This document shows positions 50,953 through 60,600 of a stretch of 64,000 bases of DNA, one piece after another (the first letter of the stretch is position 1; each line of letters begins with the position of its first letter). The notes below the pieces were generated by a model, which was given only the letters and a program-made list of their open reading frames with translations, searched no databases and had not been told where the DNA came from. The position numbers and the translations under genes are program-made. This DNA is from CALFER01 sp964472395 (lineage in GTDB: Bacteria; CSSED10-310; CALFER01): positions 1-64,000 of the forward strand of contig CAYYMM010000003.1 in NCBI GenBank assembly GCA_964472395.1, written 5' to 3'.

Positions 50953-51082
50953 TTTCGAACCGAAAATCGAGTGTTTCGATGCCGGTCAGACCGATCAGCG
51001 GCAACTCCTTCACCGCGCTGATCAGCCTGAGGCGCCAGTTTCCCCTATATTCGCCGCTGGATTGTTCAGCGCCTATGGATTG

Positions 51083-53347
51083 TTATTCCCACCCGAACTC
51101 AACCATATCCAGCTGACCGATCAGAATGTGAACAGCAGGATCGACCAGCGCGGCATAGAACCTGATTCCTTGAGCAGCTCCGACATTGGAGGGCCAGGAG
51201 AATGACGGGAGCACCTCCACATCGGTGATCCCTTCCGGAAATGAAGGATACCGGGCCAGATAGGAATCGAACTCCGGAGTGAAGGTCGGACCCCAGAAGT
51301 AACTCCCAAATACATCCAGCAACACGAGGAGTGGGTAGCCGGTCAGAACATCGCCGGTGTTGTTGCAGATGTGCGCCGTGCAGGTGAACGTGTCACCGGC
51401 ATGAAAGAGTGATTGCGACAGATCCAAGGTCACACCCATCTGATCGCAGATGTCGGGATTGGAATGACGGTACACGAAGGTTTCGACGGTGATTCCTTGC
51501 TGTCCGCCGCCATAGATCATTGAGCATTTCCTGGCTGAATCATAGATCATGGCGGTTGAATGATAGGGAGCTGCGCGTCCACCCGTGGGCTCGATCAGAT
51601 ACCAGTCATACCCATCCCATTCCCATGTTTCATCGAAACCGGGCTCCAGGTTTTGAACACCGCCATGCATGACAACTCGGCATCGGTGTTGATCGAATGT
51701 GAATCCAAGGCTCTTACGTCGTGCAGGATTTGTTGTGGCCGGTTCGATCCGGGTCCAGTCGACTCCATCGTATTCCCAGGTCTTGTCATAGTATCCGTTC
51801 TCAGCGCACCCTCCGAACAGAACCGTGACGCCTCGACAGCTGTCGAATGCCATTCCAAAGCCCCAGAGCCCTGGAGGATGATGATCCGGATACACCTGAT
51901 ACCAGGTTGTCCCATTATACTCCCACGTCTCGTCTTCCCACTCCTGCTCATAATAATAAGGTGGCTCGTAATAGAATGCAGACACACCTCCAAACAAGAC
52001 GAGTCGTCCCCGAATGGAATCATAGACCATAGCAGCATTGGATCTCGGACCTGGAACGGCGGGAGGTGTCAGCTCATTCCAAGTCTGATCTCGGAAGACC
52101 CACATCCTATCAGAGGATAAGTCTGGCCCCTCCTGAGCATAACCACCATATAGAACGACACCATTGAGAGAAGTCATATAAGCCATACAATGTGACCGAA
52201 TCAAACCTGGAGTGACTGGCAAGTTGATTCCTGTCCAGAGTTGACTATCCCAAATAAATGTCTCGGTTGACATATATGAGGATTCAACTCCTCCGTATAG
52301 CACAGTTGTTTGCGCTAAGGGATCATATGCCATGTTGTGTCCACCAAGATCAGGCGGATAGTAGGGGTCCGGTGCTACAGACGTCCAGTCCACGCCATTA
52401 TAAAACCAAGTGTCTCCGAAGTTTTCCCCTGCAACATTTCCTCCTCCGAAAAGCATGACTCGATTCGTTCGAGCATCCCATGTTGCTGAGTAATTTGATC
52501 GAGCGGAGGGTTTGTGCGGTGGGTTTATCTCGTTCCATTGAACACCGTCGAATTCCCACGTGTCATCATAGTTGCTTTCTCCGCTGAACAAAACAATTAC
52601 CGAGCGTTCCGGATCGTAAACAATATTCTCCGCCCACCGTACGGGTGGTCGAGGAGGACTCACCTCCGGATTTTCCCACTCCGAACCATCCCAATTCCAA
52701 AACTCAAATATTCCATTGTATTCTAACAGAACCACCACCTTCTGGATATCAGAATTGTAAATCATCCCCGTACCAATCTTATCTGGAGGCCAGGGATTCG
52801 ATCTCGGAATCCGATGCCATTCCTCCTGATCCCATTCCCAAAGGTCAGGGTGCTCAAACAATGTATATCCATCAAACACGCAGATTACATTTCGATGACT
52901 ATCATACGCAAAACTGTAGTATGAGCAGTCTTCAGGAAACGAGCTATTCTCATCGATCAGTGACCAGTCCGTACCAGTCCATTCCCAGATCTGGAACACG
53001 CTGTCAGATATTCGTCTTCCGAACAGTAAAATGCGATTGTTCAGTGTGTCGTAAACCATGGAAGCATTTCCCCAGAGTTGGTTCGGACTATGCTCCGTCA
53101 AACGAAAATTCCATTTTACTCCGTCCCATTCCCAGGTATCAGTAAGTTCGGATCCCGTATTTCTTCCGCCAAAAAGCAATACTGTGTTTGACTCAGGATT
53201 ATAGCAGATCTCTAAACCACTTCGTGGAGTCAGCGGCTTCCCGATCTGCACCCATTCCATCGAGGAGGAGATTACATGGTCCGGAAGTGCAAAGCACAAA
53301 CATGAAAGCAAGATGATCCATCCAAGTATGTTCTTGACCGTACTCAT
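51083..53347 (-). CDS. Secreted kelch-repeat protein, copy 2
   Basis: 754 residues from MSTVKNILGWIILLSCLCFA; signal peptide and 5' flank closely match copy 1. Same kelch blades (LLFGGRNTGSELTDTWEWDG, MLFGGGNVAGENFGDTWFYNG, LVLFGGVSAFYYEPPYYYEQEW) and the same C-terminal Ig-like domain. The two copies diverge mostly in the N-terminal third. The last ~390 bp of coding sequence are nearly identical to copy 3. Confidence 0.88.
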   Translation of the reverse strand: MSTVKNILGWIILLSCLCFALPDHVISSSMEWVQIGKPLTPRSGLEICYNPESNTVLLFGGRNTGSELTDTWEWDGVKWNFRLTEHSPNQLWGNASMVYDTLNNRILLFGRRISDSVFQIWEWTGTDWSLIDENSSFPEDCSYYSFAYDSHRNVICVFDGYTLFEHPDLWEWDQEEWHRIPRSNPWPPDKIGTGMIYNSDIQKVVVLLEYNGIFEFWNWDGSEWENPEVSPPRPPVRWAENIVYDPERSVIVLFSGESNYDDTWEFDGVQWNEINPPHKPSARSNYSATWDARTNRVMLFGGGNVAGENFGDTWFYNGVDWTSVAPDPYYPPDLGGHNMAYDPLAQTTVLYGGVESSYMSTETFIWDSQLWTGINLPVTPGLIRSHCMAYMTSLNGVVLYGGYAQEGPDLSSDRMWVFRDQTWNELTPPAVPGPRSNAAMVYDSIRGRLVLFGGVSAFYYEPPYYYEQEWEDETWEYNGTTWYQVYPDHHPPGLWGFGMAFDSCRGVTVLFGGCAENGYYDKTWEYDGVDWTRIEPATTNPARRKSLGFTFDQHRCRVVMHGGVQNLEPGFDETWEWDGYDWYLIEPTGGRAAPYHSTAMIYDSARKCSMIYGGGQQGITVETFVYRHSNPDICDQMGVTLDLSQSLFHAGDTFTCTAHICNNTGDVLTGYPLLVLLDVFGSYFWGPTFTPEFDSYLARYPSFPEGITDVEVLPSFSWPSNVGAAQGIRFYAALVDPAVHILIGQLDMVEFGWE

Positions 53348-53742
53348 CCTGATCTCCTCTCTGCCATCGAGAATAACCCGATCATTTATGCAGATCAAAT
53401 CAGAACATGAGATGATCAGACATGCAAGGAAAAGTCATAGGATATGACCTCTACGTTGTTTTCTATCGGGACTTGACTGAGGATCACGGTCGAACGCATC
53501 TCGTAACGCTCTTCGATCACGATGCGTTTCTTTCTGACATGCCGACACGTCGGACACCAGCCGCGCTGTCGAATCTGGTGGCCACGTAGAATCGGAATTA
53601 CTTACCAACCGGGGAGGAAGCGGTCGTCTATTCCTGATCGAATTCTATGTGTTGTTTTCAGGTGCTCGCGAACCCGGAATCACTGCTCGCATTTTACCGG
53701 AATTGAAAGTGCTCGCGGCCGGAATATGCACGAAAAGAGAGA
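53348..53742. other. Spacer between kelch copy 2 and the vapC-like gene, gene remnant
   Basis: The first ~65 bp are the 5' flank shared with kelch copy 1 (AGATCAAATCAGAACATGA). A minus-strand frame ending at 53416 encodes GWCPTCRHVRKKRIVIEERYE, a CxxC zinc-ribbon-like piece with no start codon, probably a remnant. A plus-strand 56-codon frame from ATG 53422 overlaps it. Neither can be called a gene. Confidence 0.3.
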
Positions 53743-54165
53743 TCAGTGGTTTCGGGAGTTTGCGAGGACCTGATTGAGTTTCAGGTCTGAGATCCTATTG
53801 AAATGACGAAGGTTTCCGGTGATAAGTTCCAAATCATGTTCGATGGCTGTAGCTGCAATCTGAATATCTGCGTCAGGGAGGATTACACCAGTATCTTCAA
53901 GATTAGCTCGGATTTTACCAAAAACCTTCGCTGTGATGATGTCGAAAGGTAAAACGGTGACAGCAGGTAAAACACGTTGCTCGATATTGGTCAGGTGTCG
54001 TTCGCGATCACGGGCGCGATATGCACCTTTGTATAACTCACCTATTACAACAGCACTCGTGAATTGCTCTTCACGCGCAACTTTCATAATCCATTTCACA
54101 TAAGCTGTTGCAGGGTGTGGGCGGAGAAGTTCCGAAATTGCATCCGTATCAAAGAGGAATGCCAT
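53743..54165 (-). CDS. vapC: PIN-domain toxin (VapC-like)
   Basis: 140 residues from MAFLFDTDAISELLRP. PIN acidic residues: Asp7/Asp9 area (LFDTD), Glu in VVIGELYKGA, and Asp in ILPDADIQIAATAIEHDLELITGNLRHF. VapC proteins are RNases that cut tRNA or rRNA. The start lies 17 bp inside the antitoxin gene, the usual coupled arrangement. Confidence 0.92.
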   Translation of the reverse strand: MAFLFDTDAISELLRPHPATAYVKWIMKVAREEQFTSAVVIGELYKGAYRARDRERHLTNIEQRVLPAVTVLPFDIITAKVFGKIRANLEDTGVILPDADIQIAATAIEHDLELITGNLRHFNRISDLKLNQVLANSRNH

Positions 54166-54448
54166 TTTTTTGTTCCAGATCCGGAGTATCACGCTGACCC
54201 TGTCGAGGAGAAGCGCTGAGGATAGAAACCAGCTCTTCGCTGTTTTCCCAACCCCCAGCAATACTGGCAAGTCCACTCCCTGGTCCTGCTTTTCTCAAAC
54301 GCTCAAGATGTTCGAGGTCACTCGGGCTGACAAGAGCAGCGACAGGTTTACCATGTCTGGTTATCAGCACAGCATTGCCTGCTTGAACTTTGCGAATGCA
54401 TTCTGAAAAAGTTGCTTTGGCCTCAGCCACGGAAATGTTCTTCTCCAT
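54149..54448 (-). CDS. Phd/YefM-type antitoxin
   Basis: 99 residues. N-terminal Phd fold: ISVAEAKATFSECIRKVQAGNAVLITRHGKPVAALVS, then a disordered C-terminal tail expected to wrap the toxin. It pairs with the overlapping PIN toxin gene. A palindrome covers the promoter just upstream, fitting autorepression. Confidence 0.9.
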   Translation of the reverse strand: MEKNISVAEAKATFSECIRKVQAGNAVLITRHGKPVAALVSPSDLEHLERLRKAGPGSGLASIAGGWENSEELVSILSASPRQGQRDTPDLEQKNGIPL

Positions 54449-54464
54449 AATCGGCCTCCTTTAT

Positions 54465-54486
54465 GGTCATTATAACCATTATGACC
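54465..54486. promoter_or_regulatory. Operator palindrome of the toxin-antitoxin operon
   Basis: GGTCATTAT ... ATTATGACC spans 54465-54486, 16 bp upstream of the antitoxin ATG, one mismatch between 9-bp arms. On the minus strand the centre contains TATAAT, so Phd binding would block the -10 box. Confidence 0.65.
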
Positions 54487-54808
54487 TAAATATCAAGAAT
54501 ATGATTGAGACAATCGTATCACTTGCGTTGCTCACAACCTCGGAGCTTCCTACACATCGGGGATTCGCGCGTCGGCACCCAATGATCGATCGTCATGGTA
54601 GCCTTCATTCCAATGCGGATTGAACACAACCTTCAAATATGCAGCTCGTTTGAAGAATAACACGAAGAATCAATCCACCCGCCTTGCCAATAGGGTTCGA
54701 AACGGACACATTCCAGACTCGCAGAATCAAGTTCAATAGTGACGTCAATGTCGTGTATGAGCTCATGGACTGAGGAAATGGCGAACAACAACGTGGAGGT
54801 TTCGTCTG
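54487..54808. other. Spacer between the toxin-antitoxin operon and kelch copy 3
   Basis: 322 bp. A minus-strand frame (about 54633-54818, GTG start overlapping the kelch copy 3 stop) would encode 61 residues (SVHELIHDIDVTIELDSAS) that look mildly protein-like, perhaps a gene remnant. Nothing else is recognised. Confidence 0.3.
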
Positions 54809-57055
54809 TTATTCCCACCCGAACTCAACCATATCCAACTGCCCGATCAGAATGTGAACGGCGGGATCGACCAGTGCGGCATAAAACCTGATTCCTTGAG
54901 CAGCTCCGACATTGGATGGCCAGGAGAATGACGGGAGCACCTCCACATCGGTGATCCCTTCCGGAAATGAAGGATACCGGGCCAGATAGGAATCGAACTC
55001 CGGAGTGAAGGTCGGACCCCAGAAGTAACTCCCAAATACATCCAGCAACACGAGGAGTGGGTAGCCGGTCAGAACATCGCCGGTGTTGTTGCAGATGTGC
55101 GCCGTGCAGGTGAACGTGTCACCGGCATGAAAGAGTGATTGCGACAGATCCAAGGTCACACCCATCTGATCGCAGATGTCGGGATTGGAATGACGGTACA
55201 CGAAGGTTTCGACCGTCACTTCGCCATGACCGCCTCCGAAGATGGTGGTGCACTTCTGCGCGGAATCATAAACCATCGCATGTCCGTAATACGGAGCGGC
55301 TCGTCCACCATTCGGCTCGATCAGATACCAGTCATACCCGTCCCATTCCCATGTTTCATCGAAACCGGGCTTCAGGTTTTGAACACCGCCATGCATGACA
55401 ACACGACAACGACGGTGATCAAATGCTAACCTCAGATCCTTCCTTCGTGCAGGGTTGGTTGTGGCCGGTTCGATCCGGGTCCAGTCGACTCCAGTGTACT
55501 CCCAGGTCTTGTCATAGTATCCGTTTTCAGCACATCCTCCGAACAGAACCGTGACGCCTCGACAACTGTCAAAAGCCATCCCAAAGCCCCAGAGTCCCGG
55601 AGGATGATGATCCGGAAACACCTGATACCATGTGCTCCCATCGTACTCCCACGTCTCGTCTTCCCACTCCTGATAGGGGGGATCGTTATAGTCGGCAGAC
55701 ACGCCTCCGAACAGCACGAGCTTCCCTCGGATGGAATCATAGGCCATCTCAGCGCCAGCTCTCGGACCGGGAACGACGGGAGGTGTCAGCTCGTTCCATG
55801 TCTGATTGCGGAACACCCACATTTTATCATTGAAATAGGCGGGGCCGTCCCATTTCCTTCCGCCATACAATACGATCCCATCGTGATCGGCAATGTAAGC
55901 CATACAATGAACGGAAATCTGACCGGGATTGGGTGACAAACTGTAACCAAACCACGTTTGCCCATCCCACAGATATGTCTCGGTTGACATGTATGAGGAT
56001 TCAACTCCTCCGTATAGCACAGTTATTTGTGATGAGGGATCGTATGCCATGTTGTGTCCGCCGAGATCAGGCGGATAATAGGGGTCTGGCGTTACATAGG
56101 TCCAGTCCACTCCGTCGTAGAACCAGGTATCTCCGAATTTCTCCCCTGCATCATTCCCTCCACCGAAGATCATGACTCGATTCGTTCGAGCATCCCACGT
56201 CGATGCGTAACCTGATCGAGCGGAGGGTTTGTGGGGTGGATCGACCTCGTTCCATCGCGTGCCGTTGAATTCCCAAGTTTCTTCACTCCAACTCTGACCA
56301 CCATACATAACCATAGAGGATCGAATCGGATCGAATTCTATTCTCGAACCGCTTCGTTCAGTCGGATGCGGACCAGATATCTCCGGTTTCTCCCAAACAG
56401 AGCCATCCCAATACCAGGGGTCTATCTGTCCGTTGTAATTATCAAAGGCAATCACTCTATGGATCTCTGAGTTATACGCCAAACCGGCTAATGATAATCC
56501 TTGTGGCCAAGGGGTCGATTTCGGTATCTGATGCCATTCGCTTTGATCCCACTCCCAAAGTTCATATCTGGAAGTGTCTGTATGCCCTCCGAACAAACAG
56601 ATGACATCACGCTCTTCGTCATATACCGACCGAAAGTAAACCCATCTCAAAGGGAGCAAATCGCTCTCGTCGATAAGTGTCCAGTCATTATCTGCCAATT
56701 GCCAGATTTGAAATTGTTGCCCGGGATCGACATATCCAGTTAACAGTAACCTATTATTCAAGGAATCATACAGTAACGCTGGTAGTCCGTAGAAATCTTT
56801 GGGCGTGTGAGGTGTCGAGATAAAATTCCACCGCACACCATCCCATTCCCATGTTTCAATGTCTTCAACGCCTACAGAGTATCCACCGAATAGAAACACT
56901 GAGTCGGTTGCTGGATTATAGCAAATGCTGGAACCATATCGTGTAATCAACGGCTTTCCGATCTGCACCCATTCCATTGATGATGAGAAAGTACTCTCCG
57001 GTATCGACACACACATCCATATCAGCAAAATGACGGGTCCTGCATTCGGCTTCAC
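54809..57055 (-). CDS. Secreted kelch-repeat protein, copy 3 (mosaic)
   Basis: 748 residues from MKPNAGPVILLIWMCVSIPES, a signal peptide different from copies 1 and 2. The N-terminal third is unique (LFGGYSVGVEDIETWEWDG). A stretch near RTNRVMIFGGGN resembles copy 2; the middle (YLWDGQTW ... HDGIVLYGGRKWDGPAYFNDKMWVF, SADYNDPPYQEWEDE) follows copy 1; and the last ~130 residues follow copy 2 almost base for base. This patchwork indicates gene conversion among the three genes. Confidence 0.88.
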   Translation of the reverse strand: MKPNAGPVILLIWMCVSIPESTFSSSMEWVQIGKPLITRYGSSICYNPATDSVFLFGGYSVGVEDIETWEWDGVRWNFISTPHTPKDFYGLPALLYDSLNNRLLLTGYVDPGQQFQIWQLADNDWTLIDESDLLPLRWVYFRSVYDEERDVICLFGGHTDTSRYELWEWDQSEWHQIPKSTPWPQGLSLAGLAYNSEIHRVIAFDNYNGQIDPWYWDGSVWEKPEISGPHPTERSGSRIEFDPIRSSMVMYGGQSWSEETWEFNGTRWNEVDPPHKPSARSGYASTWDARTNRVMIFGGGNDAGEKFGDTWFYDGVDWTYVTPDPYYPPDLGGHNMAYDPSSQITVLYGGVESSYMSTETYLWDGQTWFGYSLSPNPGQISVHCMAYIADHDGIVLYGGRKWDGPAYFNDKMWVFRNQTWNELTPPVVPGPRAGAEMAYDSIRGKLVLFGGVSADYNDPPYQEWEDETWEYDGSTWYQVFPDHHPPGLWGFGMAFDSCRGVTVLFGGCAENGYYDKTWEYTGVDWTRIEPATTNPARRKDLRLAFDHRRCRVVMHGGVQNLKPGFDETWEWDGYDWYLIEPNGGRAAPYYGHAMVYDSAQKCTTIFGGGHGEVTVETFVYRHSNPDICDQMGVTLDLSQSLFHAGDTFTCTAHICNNTGDVLTGYPLLVLLDVFGSYFWGPTFTPEFDSYLARYPSFPEGITDVEVLPSFSWPSNVGAAQGIRFYAALVDPAVHILIGQLDMVEFGWE

Positions 57056-57347
57056 GGTTATCGTCCCATGCCTCCTATCTGCATCCGAGAATATCCGCCG
57101 CGTTCCACCGGGTCAACTCAGTCTCTCGGATTCATCTCCCGCTGCGCCCCAACGAACGCATCCGATCTATGCACGATGGATATGTAAAAAATCGCTTATC
57201 TGAATGAACGCATCCGGAGTCCCGGCCGTTCCTGCTCAACCGCATAAACGGCCTTGGAGACTGGCACGGTTGGGCTCTGTATCAATAAACCGAATTAAGT
57301 AAGGTGTCCCTTTATTTCGCTAAACTGAAAACTGAAAACCGAAAACC
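57056..57347. other. Gap upstream of kelch copy 3 with 19-bp border repeat
   Basis: 292 bp. It contains AACTGAAAACTGAAAACCG at 57323-57341, identical to 47266-47284. The rest presumably holds the kelch copy 3 promoter; no gene is seen. Confidence 0.5.
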
Positions 57348-58232
57348 CTACTCCATCAAAACACTTGCCACAATGCCCTCAAACGCCTTCACGGCCGGAT
57401 CGCCCGCATCCCCCAGCGCAAACGGAGTGCCTCGGTCACCCCCCCGCCCGATCGACGGAATGATCGGTAACCGCCCCAGAAACCGCACGCCCATCTCCTC
57501 CGCCATCCCGGCCGCCCCTCCGGTCTCAAAAATCGGACTCTCAACCCCGCAATGCGGACACACGAACCCACTCATGTTCTCGATGACCCCTCTCACATCC
57601 AGCCCGACCTGACGACAGAACACGATCGACTTCCGCACATCCGTCACCGCCACGGGTTGCGGTGTCGATACGATCACGGCATGGCCCGAACAATCCAGCA
57701 GCTTCGCCATGGTGAGAGGCTCGTCGCCGGTTCCCGGCGGGCTGTCGATGACCAGAACATCGAGATCCCCCCAATCGACATCCCGCACGAACTGCCGGAT
57801 CACCGACGCCTTCATCGGGCCGCGCCAGATGACGGCCTTGTCCGGATGCGGCAGCGCCAACCCGACGGACATCGCCCGGATGCCATATACTTCCACCGGT
57901 TGAATGACACCATCATGCACACGGATCTGACCGGTCTCCAACCCCAGCATCATCGGGAGACTCGGGCCGTGAATGTCGATGTCGAGCAACCCGGTGCGAT
58001 GCCCCCGTCGAGCGAGCGCAACGGCCAGATTGACGGCACAGGTGCTCTTCCCCACTCCCCCTTTTCCCGACATCACGAGCAGCTTCGTGCGGATGCGGCC
58101 GAGTTGCCGACGGATCAGCTCATCATCCGCACTCATGCCCGTGACCGGATTCCCCTCAACCGGACGGGTCGGACAGTCCGACCGTCCGCAACTCGAACAT
58201 TTTTTATCGTCGTCCTTTCGATCAGTCATCAT
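57348..58232 (-). CDS. mrp: Mrp/NBP35-type Fe-S cluster carrier P-loop ATPase
   Basis: 294 residues from MMTDRKDDDKK after AAGGAAT. N-terminal Cys cluster CSSCGRSDC, deviant Walker A SGKGGVGKST, LDIDIHGPSLPMMLG, Mrp motif VLVIDSPPGTGDEPL and C-terminal FVCPHCG (CxxC that bridges a 4Fe-4S cluster in the dimer). The extra N-terminal cysteines recall Nbp35 rather than the short bacterial Mrp. It probably carries or assembles Fe-S clusters. It starts 22 bp after the antiporter gene. Confidence 0.9.
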   Translation of the reverse strand: MMTDRKDDDKKCSSCGRSDCPTRPVEGNPVTGMSADDELIRRQLGRIRTKLLVMSGKGGVGKSTCAVNLAVALARRGHRTGLLDIDIHGPSLPMMLGLETGQIRVHDGVIQPVEVYGIRAMSVGLALPHPDKAVIWRGPMKASVIRQFVRDVDWGDLDVLVIDSPPGTGDEPLTMAKLLDCSGHAVIVSTPQPVAVTDVRKSIVFCRQVGLDVRGVIENMSGFVCPHCGVESPIFETGGAAGMAEEMGVRFLGRLPIIPSIGRGGDRGTPFALGDAGDPAVKAFEGIVASVLME

Positions 58233-58254
58233 ATTCCTTTTCCCTGGAATCCTT

Positions 58255-59928
58255 TCATGGTGTCGCGGCCCCACCCTGCCATGCGTGAAGCCATCGATGC
58301 GCCTCCTCGGCCAGCGACTTCCCGACCTCATCCTCCTCGCTGACCACGAAGTCCGCTCCGGCATCACGGAGCGATTCCCGGAAAATGTGATACCGCGCCC
58401 GCACCATGATCCGGGATTCAGGCGCCAGAAACCGACATAACTCGATAATTTTCCGGTTGACAGTCGGATCCGGGATCGTGATCAGAATGGCGCAGGCATG
58501 CCGAATGTCCAGATGCTCCAGAACCTCGGGGTTCGTCGCATCTCCCGCATGAAACTCCACTCCGAGCGACTCGGCATATTGAGCGTTCCTGAGATTCGAA
58601 TCGAGGACCACGAGATTCTGCTGATGTTCCGGCACGAGACTTGAGACTACACGCTGAGCGGACGGTCCGAATCCGATGATCACCACCCGCGGAAGATCCG
58701 GAATCCTGCCGGGATGGTGCGTGTTCCGCTCGGATTCCTGCCGGCGCTGCCGGAAACGGAGAGTCTGAAGTCCATGAGCCAGGTGAGGGGCCATCCGCAC
58801 GAGATACGGTGTCAGGATGAACAGCACGACCGTCACCGACATGAGGAGCATGGCGAGATCATCATCGAGAACACCATTCTTCTGCGCAATGCGGATCAGC
58901 ACGAACGAAAATTCACCGATCTGCGCCAGACACAAACCCGTGGCCAGCGACACGCCGCGACGGAACCCGAACCCCCTCGCAATCAGTGTGATGATGAGCA
59001 TCTTTCCCAGAACGATGGCGGGCACGGTCAGCGCGACCCGGCTGAGATTGTTCCAGATCCAGAGGGGATCGGTGAGCATCCCGACACTGCTGAAGAACAA
59101 GGTCAAAAACAGCACACGCAAGGCGGAGATATCCGCCCGAATCTGAACTGACAGGGAACATTCAGCCAGAAGCATGCCCGACACGAATGCGCCGAACGAT
59201 GGACTGAGTCCGACTTCATGCGACAGCCAGGACGCTCCGAGTGCAGTGACCGAAGCGAACAGGACGGTGAGTTCGCGGTTGCGCATCCAGCTCCGCATCT
59301 GAATGATCCTCGGAACGATATGCATGAAAAGCAGATACAGCAGAACAATCATCACTGCCGCTGCTCCGAGTTTTCGGACGATCAGATGGCCGACCGGATT
59401 CGAAGTGGAGTTCAAGCCGATCGAGGACACCAGAAGGAGCATCGGGACCACGGCAATGTCCTGCAGGAGCAGAATGCCGACGGCATTGCGACCGAAGACG
59501 CTGTCAAGTTGCGTCGTATCGATCAGAATCCGCACGACAAAAGCCGTACTCGACAGGGTGATGACCGCACCGACCACGAGCGACACTCGCCAGTCAAAGT
59601 TCGAAAGATACGCAATCAGATCGGCGATTCCCCAGGTGATCAGCACCTGAAGCGTTCCGCCGATAAAGGTAATCGGGCCGATGCGGATCAGTTTCGAGAG
59701 CGAAAACTCAAGTCCGATCGAGAACAGCAGCAGGGTGACGCCCAGTTCGGCAATGGCCTCGACACGATCCGCCGACCCGATCAGGTCGAATCCATGCGGC
59801 CCGATCAGGATGCCCGCCAGGATGTACCCGATGACGGCACTCTGGCGAAACCGTTCTGCAAGCGTGCCCAGAAAGAGCGCGCTGGTCAGGATCACGAGAA
59901 TGCCGATGATGTTGTCCCAGAGGTACAT
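58255..59928 (-). CDS. KefB-type cation:proton antiporter with RCK_N domain
   Basis: 557 residues. Residues 1-380 are a CPA2 Na/H-exchanger domain with about 12 spans (ILAGILIGPHGFDLIG, LLFSIGLEFSLSKLIRIG, DIAVVPMLLLVSSIGL, FGAFVSGMLLAEC). The C-terminal TrkA_N/RCK domain starts RVVIIGFGPSAQRVVSSL, with VLDSNL and FHAGDATNPEVLEHLDI, binding NAD(H) or adenine nucleotides as a gate. No second RCK_C domain. It probably exports K+ or Na+ against H+. Confidence 0.92.
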   Translation of the reverse strand: MYLWDNIIGILVILTSALFLGTLAERFRQSAVIGYILAGILIGPHGFDLIGSADRVEAIAELGVTLLLFSIGLEFSLSKLIRIGPITFIGGTLQVLITWGIADLIAYLSNFDWRVSLVVGAVITLSSTAFVVRILIDTTQLDSVFGRNAVGILLLQDIAVVPMLLLVSSIGLNSTSNPVGHLIVRKLGAAAVMIVLLYLLFMHIVPRIIQMRSWMRNRELTVLFASVTALGASWLSHEVGLSPSFGAFVSGMLLAECSLSVQIRADISALRVLFLTLFFSSVGMLTDPLWIWNNLSRVALTVPAIVLGKMLIITLIARGFGFRRGVSLATGLCLAQIGEFSFVLIRIAQKNGVLDDDLAMLLMSVTVVLFILTPYLVRMAPHLAHGLQTLRFRQRRQESERNTHHPGRIPDLPRVVIIGFGPSAQRVVSSLVPEHQQNLVVLDSNLRNAQYAESLGVEFHAGDATNPEVLEHLDIRHACAILITIPDPTVNRKIIELCRFLAPESRIMVRARYHIFRESLRDAGADFVVSEEDEVGKSLAEEAHRWLHAWQGGAATP

Positions 59929-59958
59929 TCGTCCATTCTATTCCAGGGATTTTCAAAT

Positions 59959-60600
59959 TCAATGCTTTTCCGAAACCAACCGGTCCTCCCGCACGTCCGC
60001 CCTTGGACCAGTTGCGCCCGGTTTCAGGATTTCGGCCACCACTTCGGGATTCGCAATGTCGATCAAGGCAATACACGTGAGTCTGGAAGACGGATTGAAA
60101 GGATCATGGCAATAAACATACAGGTCGGCACGATTCTCAAATCGATTCCGTATCTCGATCCGATGGACATACGGAAGTTCGCAGACTTCGGTCGGAAGAG
60201 ACAAACGACCGAACACCATGACCTGTCGATCGGTGATCACATAGGTGCGGTTTTCGGCATGCGACCTCGCTCGCATCGGAGAACTCCACAACCAGATTCC
60301 AAGCAGGATACAAAACGGGCCGAACAACCTGAAAAACAAGGGAGGAGTCGTCTCCATCCGGGACACATTCCCGATCCCGATCAGCCATATCAAGCCGAAA
60401 ATCAGTAGTAGAATGGCTTTCGGAGCGTGAGCCGACAAGAAACGGCGGTAACCTTCGACCGAGGGTTTGCAAATGTATATGATCCGCTCGCCAACGCCCA
60501 GCCTGGGTTCAATTTTCTTCCGAAGCAGTTCCGGAACGAGTCTCAGATCAAAGGACCACGCTCCGTTTATCTGCGGTAAAGTTTCACTCCCCTGTCTCAA
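59959..60600 (-). CDS. Membrane protein with PH-like domain, paralogue A
   Basis: 213 residues. A cytoplasmic N-terminus (ERIIYICKPSVEGYRRF) is followed by two membrane spans (AILLLIFGLIWLIGIG, FGPFCILLGIWLW) and a bacterial PH-like beta domain (TYVITDRQVMVFGRLS, then LPYVHRIEIRNRFENRADLYVY). The start overlaps the end of its paralogue (ATGA). Function unknown; the pair resembles b-PH membrane proteins. Confidence 0.75.
   Translation of the reverse strand: MRQGSETLPQINGAWSFDLRLVPELLRKKIEPRLGVGERIIYICKPSVEGYRRFLSAHAPKAILLLIFGLIWLIGIGNVSRMETTPPLFFRLFGPFCILLGIWLWSSPMRARSHAENRTYVITDRQVMVFGRLSLPTEVCELPYVHRIEIRNRFENRADLYVYCHDPFNPSSRLTCIALIDIANPEVVAEILKPGATGPRADVREDRLVSEKH

Noticed and set aside
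47335..57055. Large repeats as insertion sequences
   Set aside because: The repeated DNA is the coding sequence of three kelch paralogues; no transposase or terminal inverted repeats.
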